A stretch of 64,000 nucleotides of DNA, taken from positions 19,589 through 83,588 of the forward strand of contig CASFSL010000001.1 in NCBI GenBank assembly GCA_949297365.1, written 5' to 3'. This DNA comes from an uncultured Bacteroidales bacterium (GTDB taxonomy: Bacteria > Bacteroidota > Bacteroidia > Bacteroidales > UBA932). The position numbers were made by a program, and so were the translations under genes. Below, piece by piece: positions 16,433 to 24,392 of this stretch. The stretch's first letter is position 1, and the number at the start of each line of letters is the position of its first letter. Under the pieces are notes generated by a model. That model was not told the DNA's origin. It saw nothing but the letters and a program-made list of their open reading frames with translations, and did not search any database.

Positions 16433-18202
16433 TTAATCCTCTATGGGACCGCGTTCTTTTCTAAGCCGCCGTGCCTCATCCCTATATTGCCCCGGGGAAC
16501 ATCCGGTCTCGCGCTTGAACGAGCGGTAGAAGACCTGCACGGAGTTGTATCCTACCGTGTCCGCTATATATTTGAACGGTACATTGCCTTTCTCGGATTC
16601 GTCGGACAGAATCATCACAGCCTCTCTTATCCGGTACATGTCCACATAGTTGAAGAATGTCTGGGAGGCGCAGGAGTTGATGGCCTTTGACGCATAGGTG
16701 CGGTTAGTGGAAAGTATTTCGGCCAGTCGGTCAAGGGAAAGATCTTTCTGACGGTAGATTTTGTCTTTTCTCATTAGATCCTCAATGCGGGCGAAGAGCT
16801 CCTGTTCTCCCGTACTGCCCTGGTTTTGTATGCCGGTGTCCGAGGCATCATGCTCCTCTTTGGCGGTGTGATTATTCTTGTCCATCGGCAGCAGACGCTG
16901 CATGTATGTCTCGTACTGTGTCACCAGCAGCCGGTTTGTCCTCCGCTGTCTTATATAGAGAATATAGAGCGAGAGGGCTATGATGACGACTATTACAGAG
17001 ATAAATATGGCTGTGGAGCTTTTGCGCCTGGCCTGTAGCAGGGCCAGTTCCTTGGCCTGTATCTCGTGTTCGTGCTCGATCTGGGAGTACCGCAGCAGCT
17101 GACTGTTGAATTCCTGTTCTTTCTGCAGGCTGGAGATGCTGTCAACGTAGGACTTGTACAGATAGGAGTATTCAGCGGCCGAGGCTCTGTCCCCCAATGT
17201 CTGATAGGTGTCGGATATATTGCTCAGCAATTCCCGCCGGAACTCCAGGCTGTTGTTTTTATAGGATATCCCAAGGCCGGCCTTGTACTGTTCCAGTGCC
17301 TTCCCCGGCATACCGCGCATACGCAGGAAGTCTCCGTAATCCAGATAGATCATGGTCGCGGTACCGGCCTCGGCGTATTTTCCCCACCGCATGGCTTCCT
17401 GATAGTTGCGTTCGGCCTGGAAGTAATCGCCGTTGCTTTGATACATATTGGCGTAGAGCAGTCGGCAGATGGAAATAAGGGATATGAACTGATGCTCCTC
17501 AATCATTGTACGTGCGTCGTTGAGATATGCTGCCGCTTCCTGTGTACGGTCGGAAAGCAGCAGCATCTGGGCCATGAGCAGGTGGGCCTGGCACCTGGGG
17601 AAGTCCTCTACGGCCTGGTCACGTGAGATTGCATAGGCTTCTTCGGCATATTGAAGTCCGTGCCTGTCTCCCCTTACGTAGAATATGTGCGCGATATTGG
17701 CCAGCAGTACGATATGGTTGTCAGGGTCGTTGCCTGCCTCCGCCCACTTGCATCCTTCTGTGAAGGATTCGAGGGCAAGGGAGTAGTTGAGTTCGGCTTT
17801 CAGATGTGAGAGGCCTTCCACTATGAACAGTACGGTCTGGAGACTGGGGTCTTTCCCGCCTCCTTTCCTGTACGGACCGATGAGGTTCATATAATGACGT
17901 ACCGAGTCCATGCTTTCCATGGTCAGAAAGGCCTGGGCTGTATACGCGCCGGTGAGGAGTACGGTCATAGTGTCCTGCCCGTCAAGAGCTTTCATCAGTA
18001 TGGGACGGGCGCTGGATATTATGGAGTCATATTGGCCCTCCACATTGAAATATCGGAAACTCTGGCGCAGTGAGTCCAGCTCCTCACGGGTCTGCTTGCC
18101 GTTATCCGAGGACGCTTGCTGTCGGCAGCCGGTCGGGCACAGCATCAGAGCGCATATCAGCACGCACAGTATGGGTATGGTTGTTCTATGAGATTTTTTC
18201 AT
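16433..18202 (-). CDS. Membrane-spanning TPR/AraC regulator (cassette 2)
   Basis: A 589-residue protein from the ATG at 18202, chosen because it gives a signal sequence (MKKSHRTTIPILCVLICALM) and lies 11 bp after the upstream ATPase stop; an in-frame start at 18250 would overlap that gene. The signal ends in a lipobox-like CPTGC. TPR-like repeats are followed by a coiled coil rich in Glu/Gln, one TM helix (AIFISVIVVIIALSLYILYI), a linker, and a C-terminal AraC domain (LAEILSTNRTYASKAINS, then YIADTVGYNSVQVFYRSF). It is a homologue of the regulators at 10885 and 40841 and the probable controller of the lipoprotein gene just downstream. Confidence 0.83.
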   Translation of the reverse strand: MKKSHRTTIPILCVLICALMLCPTGCRQQASSDNGKQTREELDSLRQSFRYFNVEGQYDSIISSARPILMKALDGQDTMTVLLTGAYTAQAFLTMESMDSVRHYMNLIGPYRKGGGKDPSLQTVLFIVEGLSHLKAELNYSLALESFTEGCKWAEAGNDPDNHIVLLANIAHIFYVRGDRHGLQYAEEAYAISRDQAVEDFPRCQAHLLMAQMLLLSDRTQEAAAYLNDARTMIEEHQFISLISICRLLYANMYQSNGDYFQAERNYQEAMRWGKYAEAGTATMIYLDYGDFLRMRGMPGKALEQYKAGLGISYKNNSLEFRRELLSNISDTYQTLGDRASAAEYSYLYKSYVDSISSLQKEQEFNSQLLRYSQIEHEHEIQAKELALLQARRKSSTAIFISVIVVIIALSLYILYIRQRRTNRLLVTQYETYMQRLLPMDKNNHTAKEEHDASDTGIQNQGSTGEQELFARIEDLMRKDKIYRQKDLSLDRLAEILSTNRTYASKAINSCASQTFFNYVDMYRIREAVMILSDESEKGNVPFKYIADTVGYNSVQVFYRSFKRETGCSPGQYRDEARRLRKERGPIED

Positions 18203-18213
18203 TGACGTAGATA

Positions 18214-19359
18214 TCAGTTGATGGCGGTTCCGTAGAGGGTGCGAATCCACATTCCGAAAAACATGTCGTTCAGGTACCAGGTGCCGTTTGTATTTGTTAC
18301 CAGGCCTCTTTCCAGCAGTTTTTTGGATGCAGCCTGGACGGAACTGGCGGATGAAAGACTGTGTCTGCGGATAAATGCGGCGGAAGTGATACTCTCCGCC
18401 TTGCCGTCTATGGCGATGGCGTAGAGCAGTTCTTTCTGTTTCTCCGGGATATTGGAAAGGATCTCGCGGTAGGTAGGTTCGAGCATGGTGATGATGCTGC
18501 GGATAGCGTGGGAGGTGGTCCTGGTTGTGCAGGTCCCTCCGTCCGTTGTGTCGGCGAAGGATTCGTTGAATGTCCGTTGCATACAGTAGGTGTTGCCCTC
18601 AAACAGGTCGTAGACCTGGCCGGCGGTTTCCGGCTCTATGGAGCGGTTCCTGCAGCGGAAATGTCCGGTGACAAAGTCAATATAGGTGCTGCGTTCTATG
18701 GGACCGAGCTCCAGCATGTCAGCACTCTGATAGAATGGCCTGGCAGAGGAGGTGAACATCTCCTGCATGAGGTGCCGTTCGCTGCCCGCGAATATGAATT
18801 TGGCGTTGCTGATACGCTGGATATGTGAGCGGAGCAGTGCCTCTATGTTCTTCTCAGGATATTTGGCTACTTGTTGAAATTCGTCTATCGCCACTATGCA
18901 CGGCTTCCCGGCTTCCTGCAGGCATGTGAAGATCTCTTCCAAAGTGTACTCCGGCCGGTCTATGTCACCGAGTTCCAAGGAAAACGCAGGAAGTCCGCTG
19001 ACAGGGTCGAATCCAAGTTTCCCGCTGATGGATTTCAGGGTACGGATCAGCAGACTGATCATCCTGCGGTCCGAGGATGCCAGGCGGTTGAAGACTTCCT
19101 TTCCCAGAAGGTATGTGAGTTCTTTAAGTCCGGTAGTGTGGAGGATGTCGATGAAGAACTTGCGATATCCGTTCAGTTCTCTCTTACCGTAGCAGAACTG
19201 AATCAGGCCTGTCTTGCCCATGCGCCTCGGGGACATAAGCACCACGTTGTTGCCGTTCGTCAGCGATTTGATCAGTCTGGCCGACTCATCGCGGCGGTCG
19301 CAGAAGTACTTCGGATCAATGCTGCCGGAGACGATAAAAGGATTCTCAACAGTTTCCAT
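18214..19359 (-). CDS. AAA+/archaeal-type ATPase
   Basis: A 381-residue cytoplasmic ATPase. The P-loop is SPRRMGKT at residues 43-50 (Ser replaces the first Gly), and Walker B is CIVAIDEFQQV. A FAGSERHLM sensor-like segment follows, then a C-terminal winged-helix region (AFIRRHSLSSASSVQAASKKLLERGLV) and a WYLNDMFFGMWIRT end. It belongs to the large family of Bacteroidota ATPases of unknown function. A palindrome spans its promoter, so the winged helix may bind there (inference). The next gene on the strand is the cassette 2 regulator, 11 bp on, so some co-transcription is possible. Confidence 0.8.
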   Translation of the reverse strand: METVENPFIVSGSIDPKYFCDRRDESARLIKSLTNGNNVVLMSPRRMGKTGLIQFCYGKRELNGYRKFFIDILHTTGLKELTYLLGKEVFNRLASSDRRMISLLIRTLKSISGKLGFDPVSGLPAFSLELGDIDRPEYTLEEIFTCLQEAGKPCIVAIDEFQQVAKYPEKNIEALLRSHIQRISNAKFIFAGSERHLMQEMFTSSARPFYQSADMLELGPIERSTYIDFVTGHFRCRNRSIEPETAGQVYDLFEGNTYCMQRTFNESFADTTDGGTCTTRTTSHAIRSIITMLEPTYREILSNIPEKQKELLYAIAIDGKAESITSAAFIRRHSLSSASSVQAASKKLLERGLVTNTNGTWYLNDMFFGMWIRTLYGTAIN

Positions 19360-19377
19360 ACTCTATTTATTTTACTA

Positions 19378-19417
19378 CAAATGTAATTATTCAAATTAAA
19401 TTATGCAAATTGAATAA
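19378..19417 (-). promoter_or_regulatory. Promoter with palindrome before AAA+ ATPase
   Basis: On the minus strand TTTG (19406-19409), a 20-bp spacer and TACATTTG (19378-19385) form a good promoter. The dyad TTATTCAA (19387-19394) / TTGAATAA (19410-19417) has perfect 8-bp outer arms and covers the spacer and -33 region, as an operator would. Confidence 0.6.
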
Positions 19418-19422
19418 TGGAC

Positions 19423-19518
19423 TCATGCGGCTTCCTCCCGCTCCATCTGCGCGCGGCTCTTGCTGGTGGTAACTAGCCAGACTCCTGTGAAGATGAGCAG
19501 GATGGCGAGTACTTTCAC
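19423..19518 (-). pseudogene. Remnant of a DMT-family transporter C-terminus
   Basis: The minus strand reads an uninterrupted C-terminal tail, VKVLAILLIFTGVWLVTTSK followed by a charged SRAQ...EEAA end and TGA. This is the last TM helix and tail typical of drug/metabolite (EamA-type) transporters. No start codon or earlier part of the gene exists: sequence before 19518 is the fic operator. The rest of the gene was lost, perhaps when the fic locus arrived. Confidence 0.6.
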
Positions 19519-19520
19519 GA

Positions 19521-19599
19521 AATTCGGTGAAATACTCGTTTATTCGCCGAATTTTTTCGGCGAATAATTTGCCTATTCACCGAATTGTGCCTAATTTTG
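19521..19599 (+). promoter_or_regulatory. Nested palindromes and promoter of the fic gene
   Basis: Promoter: TTTG at 19568-19571, 20-bp spacer, TAATTTTG at 19592-19599, 16 bp before the ATG. Inner palindrome: TATTCGCCGAA (19541-19551) / TTCGGCGAATA (19556-19566). Outer arms: AATTCGGTGAAATA (19521-19534) / TATTCACCGAATT (19574-19586), matching with one extra base. All four arms are versions of one motif, TATTCrCCGAA, giving two nested dyads for a dimeric regulator; the last arm lies between -33 and -7. Confidence 0.7.
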
Positions 19600-19615
19600 C
19601 GCAAAATATAAGACG

Positions 19616-20707
19616 ATGCGGTATATTCACGATTATGATAACTGGTGGCAGTTCCGATATGATATTCGAAGGATAATGAATGAGTTGGGACGTGTGCGGT
19701 CCAAGCAGGGCGTGGTGCTCGGGAGGATGTTGTCGCTTGGATTCAGCTCTCAGGATGAAGCTGTGCTGTCGAATATGTCGGTGGATCTTGTCCGCTCATC
19801 GGAAATTGAGGGAGAAAGGCTTAATCTTGAGGAGGTACGCTCATCAATAGCCCGTAGACTCGGAATAACAGCGGCAGGAGTAGTTCCAACCTCGCGTTAT
19901 GTAGATGGTATCGTGGAGATGCAGTTGGATGCAACACAGAATTATAGCAGGCCTCTTTCGGCGGAACGTCTTTTCGGATGGCACAATGTATTGTTTCCAA
20001 CCGGTATGAGCGGATTATACAGTATAGAGGTAGGCAAATACAGGAGTGGTGAGATGCAGGTTGTGTCAGGTGCCATGGGCATGGAAAGAGTACATTATCA
20101 GGCTCCGGCTGCGGACAGGGTGCCGGTGGAGATGGAGAGGTTCATCTCGTGGGTCAACAGTGACGAAGATATTGATGCTGTGCTGAAAGCCGCCATAGCA
20201 CACCTGTGGTTTGTATCTATTCACCCGTTTGATGACGGTAACGGGCGCATTGCACGGGCACTGACCGATATGTTGCTTGCCCGTTCTGAAAATAGCAGAA
20301 AGCGATTCTACTCCATATCAGCGGAGATGAAGTTGCTGCAAAAAGAGTATTACGGAATCCTGGAGAGGACGCAGCGTGGTGACGGAGATATCACCGACTG
20401 GATACTGTGGTTCCTGAGCTGTTTCGAAAAAGCACTGGATTCAACCGAAAATGCATTGTCGTCAGTCCTTAGGAAAGCTGATTTCTGGGAACGCAACCGG
20501 AATGTTCCGTTCAACGCAAGACAGCAGAAACTGCTCAATATGCAGTTTGACGGATTCTTCGGCAAACTGACTACCGGCAAGTGGGCGAAGATTGCCAAAT
20601 GCTCTACAGACACAGCACTTAATGATATTCGTGATCTTGTTGAAAAAGGCATTTTGAAGAAGACCGAGGAAGGAGGACGCAGTACAAACTATATCCTGCT
20701 GGAATAA
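19616..20707 (+). CDS. Fic family AMP-transferase with wHTH tail
   Basis: A 363-residue protein. The catalytic Fic motif is HPFDDGNGR at residues 203-211, intact. The N-terminal region (DUF4172-like) has an autoinhibitory-type helix with S61-SEI-E65-G66, matching [S/T]xxxE[G/N], which places it in the N-terminally inhibited class II. The C-terminus (ARQQKLLNMQFDGFFGKLTT then STDTALNDIRDLVEKGIL) is a winged helix-turn-helix. Fic enzymes usually transfer AMP from ATP onto target proteins. No antitoxin gene is adjacent. The wHTH and the nested palindromes at the promoter suggest the protein represses itself; that is inference. Confidence 0.9.
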   Translation: MRYIHDYDNWWQFRYDIRRIMNELGRVRSKQGVVLGRMLSLGFSSQDEAVLSNMSVDLVRSSEIEGERLNLEEVRSSIARRLGITAAGVVPTSRYVDGIVEMQLDATQNYSRPLSAERLFGWHNVLFPTGMSGLYSIEVGKYRSGEMQVVSGAMGMERVHYQAPAADRVPVEMERFISWVNSDEDIDAVLKAAIAHLWFVSIHPFDDGNGRIARALTDMLLARSENSRKRFYSISAEMKLLQKEYYGILERTQRGDGDITDWILWFLSCFEKALDSTENALSSVLRKADFWERNRNVPFNARQQKLLNMQFDGFFGKLTTGKWAKIAKCSTDTALNDIRDLVEKGILKKTEEGGRSTNYILLE

Positions 20708-20732
20708 TCTTTACAAAATGTACACTTTTTTT

Positions 20733-20740
20733 TAACTTTG
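20733..20740 (+). promoter_or_regulatory. -7 element of outer-membrane protein gene
   Basis: TAACTTTG lies 31 bp before the ATG at 20772, with a TTTA at 20710-20713 near the expected -33 position. Confidence 0.5.
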
Positions 20741-20771
20741 CAGACCGAAAACAATAACTTGAATTTATTCT

Positions 20772-21347
20772 ATGGACAGAACACACCTTGCATGGAATGC
20801 AGTTTCCTGTACAGTTGTCATTATTATGTTGTTGACGTGTTCATTTGCGGCTTCTGGATATCAGGCCGTTGATCCGGTTCCGGAGAAGGAAAGGACACGC
20901 GGAGACTTCACGGTCAATCTCAATCTGGCCTTCCCGGTGTTCAGCAGCGGGCCGGAGACTTACGGCTATGAGGCGGTGGGTTTCGGATACACCTTTCTGA
21001 ACAACAACCTGGAAGCGGGCATCAACCTCGGCGGTCTGGTCACGAAAGGTACGCTTTATACGGATTCCCGCATGAGGGGCATGGTGATGGGCACGGCCTA
21101 TCTTTCCCTGCTCTTCGGCAACCAGACCGGCAAACTCACCCTTTGTCCTACCATAGAGACAGGCGTGGGTTACGGTACTACCAATGGTGTCAGGGAGTCT
21201 ACCAGGGCCGTTTTTGGTGTCGGCTCGACCCTTCTCTACCGTCCTCTGAAATGGTTTCATACGGGTATTGACCTCAAATACGTATTTCTTTCCAACAGCG
21301 ATAACCGCTGGCTGATGCTCGGTTTCAAGTTCGGAGTGGACTTTTAG
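20772..21347 (+). CDS. Outer-membrane beta-barrel-like protein
   Basis: A 191-residue protein with an N-terminal hydrophobic signal (residues 12-30) and a mature part of alternating amphipathic strands rich in Gly, Tyr and Phe: VNLNLAFPVFS, VGFGYTFLNNNLEAGINLGG, MGTAYLSLLFG and LMLGFKFGVDF. It ends in Phe, the usual beta-barrel assembly signal. It is too small for a porin trimer subunit and fits an 8-stranded barrel. The role is unknown. It is monocistronic between fic and aspS and has its own promoter. Confidence 0.65.
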   Translation: MDRTHLAWNAVSCTVVIIMLLTCSFAASGYQAVDPVPEKERTRGDFTVNLNLAFPVFSSGPETYGYEAVGFGYTFLNNNLEAGINLGGLVTKGTLYTDSRMRGMVMGTAYLSLLFGNQTGKLTLCPTIETGVGYGTTNGVRESTRAVFGVGSTLLYRPLKWFHTGIDLKYVFLSNSDNRWLMLGFKFGVDF

Positions 21348-21379
21348 CTGTCAGGCGGGCTCAGTGAGGTTATTTTTTC

Positions 21380-21387
21380 TAACTTTG
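21380..21387 (+). promoter_or_regulatory. -7 element of aspS
   Basis: TAACTTTG, 23 bp before the aspS ATG at 21411. No convincing -33 element is seen. Confidence 0.5.
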
Positions 21388-21410
21388 CATCTGCAAATTT
21401 TCTACAAGTT

Positions 21411-23183
21411 ATGTACAGGACACACACATGCGGCGAGCTTCGCCTTGCAAACGCCGGACAGAAAGTCACTCTGGCCGGTTGGGTCCAGAGGGTCAGGAAG
21501 ATGGGCGGTATGAGCTTCATCGACCTCAGGGACCGTTACGGTATCACACAGATTGTCATCGACGAGTCGGCTTCCAAGGAACTCAACGAGCAGGTGGAGA
21601 AGCTGGGCCGCGAATACGTCATACAGGTTACGGGCACTGTTCTGGAGCGTCAGAGCAGGAACTCCAGAATCGACACAGGTGACATCGAGGTGCGTCTCGA
21701 GTCCCTTAACGTACTCAATGCGGCTGCCACTCCTCCGTTCACCATTGAGGACGAGTCCGACGGCGGTGATGACCTCCGCATGAAGTACCGTTATCTGGAT
21801 CTGCGCCGCAATCCTCTGAAAAAGAACCTGATGCTGCGTCACCGCATGGCGCATGAGGTGCGCAACTATCTCGACAGCAAGGGCTTCATGGAGATAGAGA
21901 CCCCTTATCTGATCAAGTCCACTCCCGAGGGAGCCCGCGACTTCGTGGTGCCTTCGCGCATGAACCCCGGCCAGTTCTACGCCTTGCCCCAGAGTCCCCA
22001 GCAGCAGAAGCAGCTCCTCATGGTGGCCGGATACGACCGTTACTTCCAGATCGTGCGCTGCTTCAGGGACGAGGACCTCAGGGCCGACCGTCAGCCGGAG
22101 TTCACCCAGATTGACTGCGAGATGTCCTTCGTGGAGCGCGACGACGTGCTGGAGACATTCGAGGGCATGATAAAGACCCTCTTCCACAATGTGCTGGGCA
22201 AGGACTTCACCGAGCCTTTCTACAGGATGCCTTACTCCGAGGCGATGGACTCATACGGCTCGGACAAGCCGGATATCCGCTTCGGCATGAAGCTGCATGA
22301 GATTACCTCTCTGGCGAAAGGCCACAACTTCCCTGTCTTCGACTCAGCCGAGTATGTGGGCGGTATTGCGGTGCCCGGATGCGCCGGCTACTCCCGCAAG
22401 CAGACCGACGAGCTGACCGAGTGGGTAAAGCGTCCCCAGATAGGTGCCAAGGGTCTGGTCTATATCAAGTGCAATGAGGACGGCACCTTCAAGTCCTCGG
22501 CCGACAAGTTCCTCACTCCCGATGATCTGGCCGCTATGGCCGCAGCCGTCGAGGCTCAGAAGGGTGACCTGATTCTTATTCTTGCAGGAGCCCGCAACAA
22601 GATGCGCACTGCCCTCGGCTCCCTGCGCATCGAGATGGGCAACCGTCTCGGCCTGCGCGACCCGAAGGTATTCGCCCCCCTGTGGGTGGTGGATTTCCCC
22701 CTGCTGGAGTGGGACGACGAGACTTCCCGCTTCTACGCCATGCACCACCCCTTCACCGCTCCCAAGCCCGAGCATCTGGAGTGGTTCTACAGCGACAGGA
22801 AAGAAGACTTAGAGCGCGTGTGCGCCAATGCCTACGACTTCGTGCTCAACGGCACCGAGGTGGGCGGCGGCTCCATCCGTATCCACGACTCCAGGATACA
22901 GGAGCGTATGTTCGAGGTCCTCGGTTTCAGCCATGAGGACGCTGACTACCGCTTCGGCTTCCTGATCAACGCCTTCAAGTACGGAGCACCCCCTCACGGA
23001 GGCATCGCATTCGGCTTCGACCGTTTCTGCGCCCTCTTCGGCGGACAGGAGAGCATCCGCGACTTCATCGCATTCCCCAAGAACAATCAGGGCCGCGACA
23101 TGATGCTCGACGCTCCTTCCCGCATCGACCAGGCGCAGATGGACGAGCTCTTCCTGCAGAGTACTTATAAGGAAGAGAAGTAA
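21411..23183 (+). CDS. aspS: Aspartyl-tRNA synthetase
   Basis: A 590-residue class II synthetase of the bacterial AspS type. In order: the N-terminal OB-fold anticodon-binding domain (1-110; [20 protein letters not shown]), motif 1 region (FMEIETPYL), the flipping-loop segment [12 protein letters not shown], motif 2 ([18 protein letters not shown]), the inserted GAD domain (about 290-400) and motif 3 ([15 protein letters not shown]). The full bacterial length and the inserted GAD domain fit the bacterial enzyme; whether it also charges tRNA-Asn cannot be told from this window. It is followed 33 bp later by the yqeY-like gene. Confidence 0.97.
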   Translation: MYRTHTCGELRLANAGQKVTLAGWVQRVRKMGGMSFIDLRDRYGITQIVIDESASKELNEQVEKLGREYVIQVTGTVLERQSRNSRIDTGDIEVRLESLNVLNAAATPPFTIEDESDGGDDLRMKYRYLDLRRNPLKKNLMLRHRMAHEVRNYLDSKGFMEIETPYLIKSTPEGARDFVVPSRMNPGQFYALPQSPQQQKQLLMVAGYDRYFQIVRCFRDEDLRADRQPEFTQIDCEMSFVERDDVLETFEGMIKTLFHNVLGKDFTEPFYRMPYSEAMDSYGSDKPDIRFGMKLHEITSLAKGHNFPVFDSAEYVGGIAVPGCAGYSRKQTDELTEWVKRPQIGAKGLVYIKCNEDGTFKSSADKFLTPDDLAAMAAAVEAQKGDLILILAGARNKMRTALGSLRIEMGNRLGLRDPKVFAPLWVVDFPLLEWDDETSRFYAMHHPFTAPKPEHLEWFYSDRKEDLERVCANAYDFVLNGTEVGGGSIRIHDSRIQERMFEVLGFSHEDADYRFGFLINAFKYGAPPHGGIAFGFDRFCALFGGQESIRDFIAFPKNNQGRDMMLDAPSRIDQAQMDELFLQSTYKEEK

Positions 23184-23216
23184 TTTAAAAATTTTCAAAA
23201 ATTTAAAAACGGAAAT

Positions 23217-23675
23217 ATGTCACTTGAACAGCAGATACAGTCCGACATCAAGGCGGCGATGGTCGCCAAGGACAAGGTGGCTCTAGCGGCCACCCGTGCG
23301 GTGAAGGCCGCAATCCTCCTCGCCAAGACCTCCGAGGGGGGAGCCAAGGACAGCCTCGAGGACTCCGAGGTGGTCAAGATAGTGCAGAAGCTGGTGAAGC
23401 AGCGCAAGGAGAGCGCGGAGATCTACTCCCAGCAGAACCGTCAGGACCTGGCGGACAACGAGCTGGCCGAGGCCGCCGCAATGGAGAAATACCTCCCGGC
23501 CGCTCTCTCCGAGGCTCAGGTCGAGGAGGCCGTCAAGGCCATCATCGCCGAGACCGGCGCCACATCCATGGCCGACATGGGCAAGGTGATGGGCGTGGCT
23601 ACCAAGAAGCTCGCCGGCCAGGCCGACGGCCGTCTCATCTCCACCATAGTCAAGAAACTTTTATCAACCAAATAA
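23217..23675 (+). CDS. GatB/YqeY domain protein
   Basis: A 152-residue helical protein matching full-length YqeY: N-terminal IKAAMVAKDKVALAATRAVKAAI, a central KQRKESAEIYSQQNRQDLAD, EAAAMEKYLPAALSE and a C-terminal MGKVMGVATKKLAGQADGR. The family shares the tail domain of GatB, which contacts tRNA in the amidotransferase, but the stand-alone protein's role is not settled. The position 33 bp after aspS fits a tRNA-linked function. Confidence 0.92.
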   Translation: MSLEQQIQSDIKAAMVAKDKVALAATRAVKAAILLAKTSEGGAKDSLEDSEVVKIVQKLVKQRKESAEIYSQQNRQDLADNELAEAAAMEKYLPAALSEAQVEEAVKAIIAETGATSMADMGKVMGVATKKLAGQADGRLISTIVKKLLSTK

Positions 23676-23683
23676 ATACAGAT

Positions 23684-24319
23684 ATGAAAAGAATTGCTAT
23701 CGTGTGCACGCTTTTGTGCTTTTTGGGTGTGACAGCATTGAGCGCTCAGAATCAAGGAGATATGTATATCTCCGGAAGTATAGGCATGAACGGTTCAAGC
23801 AGCAAGCTCACTGCCGGGAATACTACAGTTAAAAGCCCTGGCGGTTTTCAGATGAGCATCACTCCCCAGTTCGGTTATTTTATAATCGATAATCTGGAGC
23901 TGCATCTGGGTCTCGGTTACTCATTTACAAAAGAACCGGATGACGATAAGTCTAGTACGAATACCAGTCTGTTTGTCATAAATCCTGGTGTGAACTATTA
24001 CCTGCCTATAGTGGAGAACAAGTTCTTCTATACTCCGGGGCTGGACCTGGGCATAGGTTTCGGGGCTCAGAATTACATAGATGATACCAGCAAGGAAAAA
24101 TTGTATGGAGTTACGAATTTTTATGTATCGCTGTCTTTGCTTTCTTTCGAGTACCGGCCAGTCCAGAACTTCGGTATCTCGTTCAGGGCCGGAGATCTTA
24201 CATATTCGTTGATGTCGTATAAGCAGACCTCAGGCAATGAGACCGTAAAAATGGCAGTCAATAACTTTAATTTCGGCATTAATCTTGGAGCCTCCATCGG
24301 CTTCAGATACTATTTCTAG
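23684..24319 (+). CDS. Outer-membrane beta-barrel protein
   Basis: A 211-residue protein with a cleavable signal (cleavage after LSAQ, residue 21) and a mature barrel of about 8 strands, with a typical GYF-rich pattern: MSITPQFGYFIIDNLELHLGLGYSF, FFYTPGLDLGIGFGAQ, NFNFGINLGASIGFRYYF. The terminal FRYYF is a strong barrel-assembly signal. It belongs to the OmpX/porin-like outer membrane protein group of Bacteroidota; the function is unknown. It follows yqeY by 8 bp and ends at a terminator. Confidence 0.78.
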   Translation: MKRIAIVCTLLCFLGVTALSAQNQGDMYISGSIGMNGSSSKLTAGNTTVKSPGGFQMSITPQFGYFIIDNLELHLGLGYSFTKEPDDDKSSTNTSLFVINPGVNYYLPIVENKFFYTPGLDLGIGFGAQNYIDDTSKEKLYGVTNFYVSLSLLSFEYRPVQNFGISFRAGDLTYSLMSYKQTSGNETVKMAVNNFNFGINLGASIGFRYYF

Positions 24320-24346
24320 CAGGAGGCGTCTGCATGGCAGCATTAG

Positions 24347-24375
24347 GCCGGTTCTCGTTGAGGCCGGCTTTTTCT
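24347..24375 (+). terminator. Terminator after OMP gene
   Basis: Short stem GCCGG (24347-24351) / CCGGC (24364-24368) followed by a T-rich run, 28 bp after the outer-membrane protein stop. The convergent propeller gene ends at 24393. Confidence 0.5.
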
Positions 24376-24392
24376 TTTTTACCATTGAATGG

